DNA from: Ignavibacteria bacterium
GTDB lineage: Bacteria; Bacteroidota; Ignavibacteria; Kapaibacteriales; Kapaibacteriaceae
Length of the DNA: 64,000 nt
Direction: 5' to 3'
Assembly (NCBI GenBank): GCA_016191145.1
Contig: JACPPD010000008.1
Span: 1 to 64,000, forward strand
Under the pieces are notes generated by a model that ran no database searches, was not told where the DNA came from, and saw only the letters and a list, made by a program, of their open reading frames with translations. How positions within the stretch are numbered: the stretch's first letter is position 1; the number at the start of each line of letters is the position of its first letter. Shown here one piece after another: positions 9,601 to 15,342 of this stretch. A program made the position numbers and the translations under genes.

Positions 9601-9774
9601 GGCAGACTGGGAGGGGGCTACGGTGAGAATCTGCACCTGGTTGTTGGTGATGTCGGGCACAGCATCGATGGGAAGTTGCATCAGAGAATAGCTTCCCCAA
9701 CCAATTAGGAATACCGTAAACAAACCGATAATCAATTTGTTTTGAATTGAAAATTGGATGATCCTGTTTAGCAT
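6631..9774 (-). CDS. czcA: CzcA/CusA heavy-metal RND efflux pump
   Basis: This 1047-residue proton-driven inner-membrane pump belongs to the heavy-metal-efflux (HME) RND family. It begins MLNRIIQFSIQNKLIIGLFT with the first membrane helix and has PIDAVPDITNNQVQI just after it. Helix 4 carries DFGLIVDGAVIIVE (about residues 400-413), the signature of HME pumps that transport divalent cations, with the acidic residues of the proton relay. Two six-helix halves and two large periplasmic domains are present, so it is full length. The pore domain contains QMRFNELMTGVRQD; I do not see enough to decide between Zn/Co/Cd (Czc) and Cu/Ag (Cus). It is followed with overlap by czcC and czcB and preceded by the DUF6660-like gene. 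Confidence 0.95.
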   Translation of the reverse strand: MLNRIIQFSIQNKLIIGLFTVFLIGWGSYSLMQLPIDAVPDITNNQVQILTVAPSQSALDIERLVTFPVEQTMATIPNIEEIRSFSRFGLSVVTIVFHDDADVYWARQQVNERLIVAAKQIPPGVGSPEMAPISTGLGEIYQYIVRPLKGYEGKYDAMELRSIQDWIVRRRLLGTPGVADVASFGGYLKQYEVSLDPDKLRSYNLGIVDIFKALERNNQNTGGAYIDKTPNAWFIRSEGLVTTIDDIQKIVIKNIEGGMPVLVRDVAHVRFGYANRYGAITYNDEGERVGAIVLMLKGENSNAVVNRVKDRIEDIKKTLPVGVTIEPFLDRSLLVERAIGTVERNLIEGALIVIFVLVLFLGNLRGGLIVASVIPLSMLFAVSLMHVFGVSGNLMSLGAIDFGLIVDGAVIIVEATLHHITGKPIHARMGSARLSQKQMDEEVNKSASKIMSSAAFGEIIILIVYLPILALIGIEGKMFKPMAQTVSFAILGAFILSLTYVPMVSALFLSKSTVHKRNFSDAMMDFFHRLYKPTIKGALHHKLFVVLSAFALFAISLILFLQIGGEFLPTLEEGDFAVETRVLTGSSLSYTVETAQKAARILLREFPNEVREVVSKIGSSEIPTDPMPIEACDLIVVLTPKNVWKRASGREELAEKMGEALKVLPGITFGFQQPIQMRFNELMTGVRQDVAVKIFGEDLNELTSLARHVAKLVRTVVGARDIYVEQVTGLSQIVAHVNRDEVAKYGLNVADINQAITTAFAGQSAGLVYEGERRFDLVVRLGLQSRQNIDDVRNLFIASSHGAQIPLKQIAKVEYSVGPNQIQREDTKRRIIVGFNVRSRDVASVVEELKNKINQQVDFPSGYYATYGGQFENLKAAKERLAIAVPGALLLILLLLFFTFGSVKQAILIFMAIPMAAIGGVFALLIRGMPFSISAGIGFIALFGVAVLNGIVLIAEFNRLKKTGLTDLTEIVMKGTFIRLRPVLMTASVASLGFLPMAMATSAGAEVQKPLATVVIGGLISSTLLTLVVLPCLYLYFESKRVKVPAE

Positions 9775-9919
9775 GTAATCCTTATTAACAATGAAGCACG
9801 TTTCATTAGAACCGTCAAATATTCTGAAAAGCGAAGGTGTGATTTCCTCGCGCTTCGACGCAACATTCGGTGAGTGGGTTTACTAGCCTTTAGCGCCGGT
9901 GCAGCTTACAAAAAACTGC

Positions 9920-10243
9920 TCAGGAGAACTTCGGAGGTTTCCAGACAGAATTGCCATTGCCGATCAATGGCTTATCAAGGCAGGTGGGCGCTGCAAGCCT
10001 AACGTGAATGGCTACAGCGAATGAAATGTCGGCTACTTGATTGAGTTGTATATGTGTGGAGCAACAGGCGCATATACAGAACGGTGTGCACAAATCATCG
10101 GTGGCATTTGTGCTGTATTGTTCTGCGTTAACATTCGTGGCGATATTTGTAGAGCCTACGTCAATGTATGTCGAGCTGTCACTGCATGGATTTAATGCCA
10201 GAAACAGCACGTACAAAGCAAATATGATGCGCACTACATTCAT
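9920..10243 (-). CDS. Small Cys-rich secreted protein, DUF6660-like
   Basis: The 107-residue protein has a hydrophobic N-terminus (MNVVRIIFALYVLFLALNPC) that should be a signal peptide or anchor, a Cys cluster CTPFCICACC in the middle, and ends with a WKPPK segment. From memory, Bacteroidota genomes often carry a small protein of this architecture (Cys cluster CxPFCxCxCC, C-terminal W-x-P-P) in front of czc-type genes, annotated as DUF6660; I cannot run the search. The Cys cluster suggests periplasmic binding of a thiophilic metal. It lies 145 bp upstream of czcA on the same strand and is probably the first gene of the block. No metalloregulator gene is visible nearby. Confidence 0.7.
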   Translation of the reverse strand: MNVVRIIFALYVLFLALNPCSDSSTYIDVGSTNIATNVNAEQYSTNATDDLCTPFCICACCSTHIQLNQVADISFAVAIHVRLAAPTCLDKPLIGNGNSVWKPPKFS

Positions 10244-10402
10244 TCAGAAAACAAAATTAAGCGAAAAATACATTTTTTAAAGTGGCGGTTTAAGCAATGC
10301 GATTAATAGTCGGGGCCTCAGACGTGTATGCAGGCAAAGCATTTGTTCTGGTAGGGGTGTAATGAACGGAAGACGATTTCTTCATACAACGCAGCAACAA
10401 TC

Positions 10403-10506
10403 AACTTGCCCGGCAGCATATGCCTCCCGGCATCTTACCCGGCAGCATATGTCTCCCGGCAACTTACCCGGCAACTTACCCGGCAGCATATATCTCCCGG
10501 CAACTT
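10403..10506. repeat. 29-bp REP-like array B, downstream of RAYT
   Basis: About three units, plus a truncated one, of the repeat seen in array A but inverted: CCCGGCAGCATATGCCTCCC GGCATCTTA and variants (GTCTCCCGGCAACTTA, ATCTCCCGGCAACTT). It ends 19 bases before the stop codon side of the RAYT gene. Variation between units is confined mostly to the centre of the palindrome and the last bases. Confidence 0.85.
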
Positions 10507-10524
10507 GAAAAAATGTAAACTCCT

Positions 10525-11118
10525 TTATAACAAGTGCATTTCTGCCAAATCATTTACGAACTGTAAATGTTTGATTAAAGCCACATCATCTTCATTTTGA
10601 ACAAATCGCGAATAATTATGGGACCCACCAAACAGATCATTAATTACCGTGTGTGCAGTCTGGATTTTGTTTCTTTTTCCAACACACTCTGCAAATGTTG
10701 AATAGGGCCAATCGGCCGGATCCGTTACTAGTGCAGCCTTCACCGGATTGAGGTGTATGTAACGGCATAGCTGCTTAAAGTACGCGTCATCGTGGACATG
10801 TTTGCAATGGTATCTGCCTTCGAAAATCGTTCCTGTGCGTCTATGATATTTATTTACCTTTCTTGAAAAGACTCCGCATAACATTCGCATGAAATGCGGG
10901 AGATTACCATCTTGATCTATAGATACTATCAGGTGGAAGTGATTCGGCATAAGGCAAATAGCCACCAATTTGATTTTATAGATCTGAGCATAATAAGTCG
11001 CAAGTTGTAAAAACAGGTCATATAGTGCTGGGCCTAGAAATAGTGAAAATCGCAGCGCACCTCGATTAAACACATGATAGTAGTGTCCAGTGACGAGAGA
11101 TGTTTTTCTAAAGGGCAT
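10525..11118 (-). CDS. REP-associated tyrosine transposase (RAYT, Y1/IS200-like)
   Basis: This 197-residue protein belongs to the HUH single-strand transposase superfamily. It begins with GHYYHVFNRG (the Y-H-V-Y-N-R-G type opening), has the metal-binding HUH motif in MPNHFHLIV (His60 and His62), and the likely catalytic Tyr120 in CRYIHLNPVKAAL. The segments KVNKYHRRTGTIFEGRYHCK and DWPYSTFAE are also typical of RAYT proteins rather than of true IS200 TnpA. RAYTs are single-copy, non-autonomous-looking relatives of IS200 transposases that recognise and cleave REP hairpins. Here the gene is bracketed on both sides by arrays of one 29-bp palindromic repeat, and a third array lies 10 kb away, exactly the context expected of a RAYT and its cognate REPs. 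It appears intact. Confidence 0.93.
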   Translation of the reverse strand: MPFRKTSLVTGHYYHVFNRGALRFSLFLGPALYDLFLQLATYYAQIYKIKLVAICLMPNHFHLIVSIDQDGNLPHFMRMLCGVFSRKVNKYHRRTGTIFEGRYHCKHVHDDAYFKQLCRYIHLNPVKAALVTDPADWPYSTFAECVGKRNKIQTAHTVINDLFGGSHNYSRFVQNEDDVALIKHLQFVNDLAEMHLL

Positions 11119-11171
11119 GGTAATGTCTCAGCTATTATGTGCGATGTGTCCCTTGCAAGGCAGCTTGTGAC

Positions 11172-11290
11172 ACCTTGCCGGGAGGCATATGCCTCCCGGC
11201 ATCTTACCCGGCAGCATATCTCTCCCGGCATCTTACCCGGCAGCATATCTCTCCCGGCATCTTACCCGGCAGCATATGCCTCCCGGCAAC
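11172..11290. repeat. 29-bp REP-like array C, upstream of RAYT, with a perfect 24-bp palindrome
   Basis: The array opens with GCCGGGAGGCATATGCCTCC CGGC (11177-11200), a perfect 24-bp palindrome, which can be read as two inverted half-units fused. Then follow three units of the form ATCTTACCCGGCAGCATATC TCTCCCGGC, the last with GCATATGCCTCCCGGC. It lies about 55 bases upstream of the RAYT start codon and has the same orientation as array B, opposite to array A. Confidence 0.85.
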
Positions 11291-11434
11291 ATCACCGTGC
11301 TACATGTTATCTGCTAAATTTGAACAACCATTCAGCATCTACCCTGGTTTCGTCGAACTCTATTAAGGTCTTGCTGCCGTTCCCGTCTGTAGCACTCAAT
11401 ACATGATTCATTGTTTAACATTCACGAGGAACTG

Positions 11435-11839
11435 ATGAACCCTGTCGTTCATTTCGAAATGCCTGCAGAAGATGGAGAACGTGTTAAGGCGTTCTATGCA
11501 AAAGCGTTTGGTTGGCAAATGCAGACTATGGGACCGGAAATGGGTAATTATATTCTGGCGTCGACGACGGAAACCGACGGAGCCGGACGCCCTAAGATGC
11601 CCGGAGCTATTAATGGTGGATTTTTCCCAAAAACTGATCAGCATAACGTACCGTCGCTTGTAATATCTGTGGATGATATTAACGAAGCGATGCAAAATGT
11701 TGCACAAGCAGGCGGTACGGTTCTAGGCGGTCAAAATGGGAGCGAACCGGATGTAATACCTGGTGTTGGATTGTTTGTGTCGATTGTCGACACTGAAGGC
11801 AACCTCGTAGGCTTAATGCAGCCGGTGGGAATGCCTTAA
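11435..11839 (+). CDS. VOC family protein (glyoxalase/bleomycin-resistance fold)
   Basis: The protein of about 134 residues starts MNPVVHFEMPAEDGERVKAF and continues with YAKAFGWQ, the typical first beta-alpha-beta unit of single-domain VOC proteins. It continues with a GGFFP segment, a second half LVISVDDINEAMQNVAQAGG, and ends in VGLFVSIVDTEGNLVGLMQP, in which the Glu matches the usual metal-ligand position. I start it at the ATG at 11435 preceded by GAGGA; the track start at 11411 is a TTG eight codons upstream. Substrate unknown. It lies alone next to REP-like array C. Confidence 0.85.
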   Translation: MNPVVHFEMPAEDGERVKAFYAKAFGWQMQTMGPEMGNYILASTTETDGAGRPKMPGAINGGFFPKTDQHNVPSLVISVDDINEAMQNVAQAGGTVLGGQNGSEPDVIPGVGLFVSIVDTEGNLVGLMQPVGMP

Positions 11840-11920
11840 TTCATAGCGCTTGGCATAGACTTTGAGATCGATCTGTTTTGAATTCTTCTGGTACTGAATT
11901 ATCGATTTATTACTCTTCCC

Positions 11921-12103
11921 CTATGCGTTGAAGTATCGCAATATTTCGTACACAAGTACTGCCGGCCAGAATATGGCTTTGAGAATACCCAGAATGCCCA
12001 ACCAAAAGCTTGACGCCGTCATGATAAAATAGATAGCAGCTCCGATAAGCCCCATACCATAGATAGGGTTTTCTGTTGTGTTTACCTGCACAAATCGTTT
12101 CAC
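11921..12103 (-). CDS. Small two-helix membrane protein (60 aa)
   Basis: The long track ORF (221 aa) reads antisense through tRNA-Leu and cannot be real along its length, but its C-terminal 60 residues look like a genuine small protein. I start it at GTG 12103, eight bases after AGGGG, giving (M)KRFVQVNTTENPIYGMGLIG and then AAIYFIMTASSFWLGILGIL plus KAIFWPAVLVYEILRYF. It has two hydrophobic helices and a short polar N-terminus. I recall similar short proteins with G-x-I-G-A-x-x-Y and KAxxWPAxxVY in Bacteroidota, without known function. Strand and frame are well supported by the clean membrane pattern; the start is less certain. Confidence 0.6.
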   Translation of the reverse strand: MKRFVQVNTTENPIYGMGLIGAAIYFIMTASSFWLGILGILKAIFWPAVLVYEILRYFNA

Positions 12104-12288
12104 TGGAGAGCCCCTTATAAGATTATTAAGGCGCAAATATGTGGAATAAGCAACTAGCGGAATCCTGCGTCTACCGCTGGCGAATAGTTCGATGGAAATA
12201 CCCGATATTGTACGACTTTGGCAAGCATACTGTTCAGCCTGTTCTTCAACATTGCAGATATTTGAAGCTTGGCTGATACAATGCGTAA

Positions 12289-12372
12289 GGGCGAGTGCTG
12301 AAATTGGCAGACAGGCGGGTCTCAGAAGCCCGTGTCGGTTGCGACGTGTGGGTTCAAGTCCCACCTCGCCCA
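12289..12372 (+). tRNA. tRNA-Leu (anticodon CAG)
   Basis: The acceptor stem GGGCGAG pairs with CTCGCCC, followed by discriminator A. The anticodon stem encloses the loop CTCAGAA with anticodon CAG, reading CUG. A long variable arm (type II tRNA) fits leucine, and the T arm contains GGTTCAAGTCC. The 3' CCA is not encoded. It is a single tRNA with no integrase next to it. Confidence 0.93.
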
Positions 12373-12428
12373 CATGTTCGATGGTAGACTTTGCGTGGGA
12401 AGCCCGCATTGGACAATAACAAGTATTC

Positions 12429-13451
12429 ATGAAAGCAATCCCTGAACTGATCGCATACTGCGTGCTTCTGATGGGTGCACTCGTTTCAGGCGTTGCACAG
12501 CAGGACATTCGAACCACGGCAACATTAACAGATAGACGCTCGGCGTACGATCGGGCAATTGATATGCTGAAGCGCGGCGCCGACACAGCACAGGCAATTC
12601 ATTTACTCGAGTTGTGGATGGCCGCTGTACCATTCGACACAAATGCAGCTCGGATTCTATCAACTGCTTATGCAAGCAGGGGAATGATGGCAGAAGCCTC
12701 GATAGCCCGATCCATTCCCCCAGATGTTGTGCGTATAGATGATAGCCGAGTCGAAACACATTATACTCCGCAGGTTCGGCTCGGGACGTATAGAGTGTTA
12801 TTACCAAAAAATTATTCACCAAAAAAACGCTATCCTGCAGTCCTTCTCCTGCATGGCAATGGACAGGGACCCAACGTGATGATTGACTTTGCCAGAGCGC
12901 TGAGCATGGATTCCGTCCTGTTTATATGTCCATTTGCTCCGTATGTGAGAATGCAGGAAACTAAACAGTCGCAGCGAAACCGCTTTAGCGCCTCCGGCGA
13001 GGGCATTGATATGCCGGACTCGTTGATGAGCGAGATTGTTGACGAAAGCGCTTCGTGGTATCGAGATGCATACACTGATGCATCAACAAAATATTCCATT
13101 GCCCGAATCAAACCTATCATCGTTGGTTTCAGCCAGGGTGGTTTCTATGCCCATATTGTTGCCAGCCGATTTCCCAGCACGTTTCAGTCTGTTGTTTCTA
13201 TTGGCGCAAGTATGTTCAGTTATGGACGATTTCAGGAATATGTAAATAATCTTAACATATACGGAATCGACGCGCTGGTATTGCAAGGAACGCACGACAA
13301 CGTTGTCCCACTACAAACAGCTGAATTGATTGTTGCAACCCTGAAAAATTCTGGTGTGAATGCCGAGTTAGTAACCTTCGAAGGTGAGCACTGGCCAACA
13401 AACGAAGCGATTCAAATTATACGAATGTGGCTGCAGCGTCGACTTCGATAA
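12429..13451 (+). CDS. Secreted alpha/beta-hydrolase (carboxylesterase/phospholipase-like)
   Basis: A 340-residue protein with an N-terminal signal peptide (MKAIPELIAYCVLLMGALVS, then GVAQQ). A short helical region follows (YDRAIDMLKRGADTAQAIHL), reminiscent of a single TPR-like pair. The catalytic domain has LLLHGNGQGP (oxyanion loop), the nucleophile elbow GFSQGG (Ser near residue 234), an acid in GTHDNVVP (near 289) and His in EGEHWP (near 320), so the triad is complete. This layout matches the esterase/phospholipase branch of alpha/beta hydrolases. It probably acts in the periplasm or outside the cell; the substrate is unknown. It stands alone just after tRNA-Leu. Confidence 0.85.
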   Translation: MKAIPELIAYCVLLMGALVSGVAQQDIRTTATLTDRRSAYDRAIDMLKRGADTAQAIHLLELWMAAVPFDTNAARILSTAYASRGMMAEASIARSIPPDVVRIDDSRVETHYTPQVRLGTYRVLLPKNYSPKKRYPAVLLLHGNGQGPNVMIDFARALSMDSVLFICPFAPYVRMQETKQSQRNRFSASGEGIDMPDSLMSEIVDESASWYRDAYTDASTKYSIARIKPIIVGFSQGGFYAHIVASRFPSTFQSVVSIGASMFSYGRFQEYVNNLNIYGIDALVLQGTHDNVVPLQTAELIVATLKNSGVNAELVTFEGEHWPTNEAIQIIRMWLQRRLR

Positions 13452-13558
13452 GATGCCCAATGATACCTGCCATACCTCAGTTGTTAGGTCAAAAGTACAA
13501 TGACTTGTCAGTCAAACTGTGAAGCCTTTTGCAACGGCTGACGACCCGCTAACATTTT

Positions 13559-14845
13559 TTAGAAGTCAAAGAAAAAACCAAAACTAATGCGATGAGCAGG
13601 TCGAGATTTTGCGAGCGCAGGTACAACTCCTTCCGGTGAAGATATGTTGCCTTCGTAAGACGCGTTCTTATATCCTAAGTTATACTCTAATCCAAAAACC
13701 ATATTTGGAATCGGATCATACATCAGATTCGCGGTTCCATACAGCATGTTGAGGCTGATCTTCCCATCAGTAACAATATATTCTGTTCGTGGAATAGTGT
13801 AGCGGTTTACTGTGTCTGTTCTAAAGAGTGTAAAGCCCCCTACCAAATTGAAATGCCATTGCTTTGACAGATAATGCTCGTATGCTGCCCATCCACTAAT
13901 CGTGGTTGCTGATTCCATTTCACCGGATCCGGTTGGTAGTACATCGTAATTATAATTTGCAAATGATGATACGTACCTCGCGATGCCGGCACCAGCAACA
14001 ACTTGAAATTGAATCGCGCTTGGAAGAACATCACTTGTTCTAATTAATCCTGAGAATGTTGCTCCGTATCCGGGTACACTTTTTTCAACGGTGTCGGCTT
14101 TGTAGGAAAGGTTGCGGAAAACTGCTGTAACCCTAAGGTGTCCGAAAGGTGCAGTGAGCTTATATGCTGCGATGACGTCAGGCAGTTTCTGTAGTGACCA
14201 ATTGAACACTGGAGTAAAGTCAGTACTTGCATAATTACCCGATTTGGGCGCTCCAAGTCCAATATCTACTCTATCATCACCAGCGACAGGGAAGTAAAAG
14301 ATTAGCTCGGTTGTACGATTCCAAACCCCTGGCGTCGGAGATTCCCAGTCGAGGGTATTGGGCCAAATGTCCTTGTCGCCAAAGAAACTCCAGTCCTGTC
14401 CAAAGTGAATGAATTCAAAATCAACCCATGCATGGCGAAGACGCAAGGCATAATACCCGAAATCACCTTCTAAATACCCAATCAGGGTACCCAAAGTAGT
14501 TTCGCTCTGCCCCCTCAAGCGTATCTGGGTTTGCCTCATAGTCATACTAAACCGATTCGCGTTGTTGGTGCCCCAAACATCAATCAGATCAACTGGAAAG
14601 GACTCCAAGCCTTGCAGACCTCCGCTAATGTCATAGAACCCGCTTAGTTTTACTTTGGAGAGAAGGAAATAGTCAAACTTAGGTTTCCCATTTACGGAAT
14701 CAGAAGAGACAATTCTTAAATGAGGAGGAGAAACAAACGTCACCTCGTTGCCAAAAGTTTTTCCTGTTGTTTGGGCAAACGAATCAGTCTGTATCAGCCC
14801 AACACACATCAATACAAGGCAGAATTGAATCAGATTGTATTTCAT
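13559..14845 (-). CDS. DcaP-like outer-membrane porin
   Basis: I start the protein at Met 14845 (MKYNLIQFCLVLMCVGLIQT, then DSFAQ), a clean signal peptide; the track start at 14866 lies seven codons upstream. The mature part contains MRQTQIRLRG, LGTLIGYLEGDFGYYALRLR, a HAWVDFEF segment and FGQDWSFFGD, which follow the pattern of DcaP-type trimeric porins. Alternating beta strands continue to a C-terminal Phe (RISFGFFFDF), the normal end of an outer-membrane barrel. Its role would be uptake of small organic anions or other solutes; the substrate is unknown. A TATATTTG box with an upstream TTG 20 bases away ends six bases before 14845, so the mRNA may be nearly leaderless. Confidence 0.8.
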   Translation of the reverse strand: MKYNLIQFCLVLMCVGLIQTDSFAQTTGKTFGNEVTFVSPPHLRIVSSDSVNGKPKFDYFLLSKVKLSGFYDISGGLQGLESFPVDLIDVWGTNNANRFSMTMRQTQIRLRGQSETTLGTLIGYLEGDFGYYALRLRHAWVDFEFIHFGQDWSFFGDKDIWPNTLDWESPTPGVWNRTTELIFYFPVAGDDRVDIGLGAPKSGNYASTDFTPVFNWSLQKLPDVIAAYKLTAPFGHLRVTAVFRNLSYKADTVEKSVPGYGATFSGLIRTSDVLPSAIQFQVVAGAGIARYVSSFANYNYDVLPTGSGEMESATTISGWAAYEHYLSKQWHFNLVGGFTLFRTDTVNRYTIPRTEYIVTDGKISLNMLYGTANLMYDPIPNMVFGLEYNLGYKNASYEGNISSPEGVVPALAKSRPAHRISFGFFFDF

Positions 14846-14993
14846 AAAATCAAATATATTCAACACATCTTTTTATCACAATGGTATTTGTCAGTCGATT
14901 ACTGAACAGAATATTTGGGTAGCCTTGTTTGCCAGACACTTTGCATAGTCAATTGCTGTTGATGCATGTAAGCTGGTTCGATCTGAACTGACG

Positions 14994-15122
14994 TCATGTA
15001 ATCGAGTGTTCAGCGTCGAAGGACGCGATTTCCTCCATGGCTACTGAGGTTGCTGCTTTACCTGTCTCAACCATGGGCAAGGCATGTCTCTTGAATTTTT
15101 TATCAAAGATTCGACGTGCCAT
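14994..15122 (-). pseudogene. Probable IS3-family OrfA remnant (helix-turn-helix part)
   Basis: On the minus strand a 42-codon frame reads MARRIFDKKFKRHALPMVET, then GKAATSVAMEEIASFDAEH. It resembles the start of IS3-family OrfA proteins (R-R-x-F-D-x-x-F-K-x-x-A-x-x-x-V-E-x-G-K), and stops where the recognition helix should continue. No OrfB, inverted repeats or target duplication are visible. The 14,867-15,342 interval otherwise holds only weak frames, so this is read as the decayed trace of an insertion. Assigned from memory of the family pattern. Confidence 0.45.
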
Positions 15123-15342
15123 TTTCATCCTGTTCCCACTTCAATGATGTTGATTTTCTGACATGCAAGGGTGCCGATTTTTTCAGTGTCTTCGCCATGT
15201 TAAGGGTCCATACTACTTGTTGTGCATTGAAACTTTCTAGCTCTTTCATTGTTGTTGTTCGCTGAGCGGCGTTATTTGCCCAGTACCTTAAAAACGTTAC
15301 TGCGCCACTGCAATAACATTTTAAACTTTCATCTCCCTGGGT

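Noticed and set aside
8971-9708. 245-residue antisense ORF opposite czcA
   Set aside because: czcA is a clear conserved gene across the whole interval, and the antisense peptide shows no recognisable pattern.
12289-12372. tRNA-Leu as an integration site for the accessory region
   Set aside because: No integrase is present and I saw no duplicate of the tRNA 3' end elsewhere in the first 15 kb.
12104-12586. N-terminal part of the 221-residue minus ORF
   Set aside because: It runs antisense through tRNA-Leu and the esterase gene; only the last 60 residues look like a protein.
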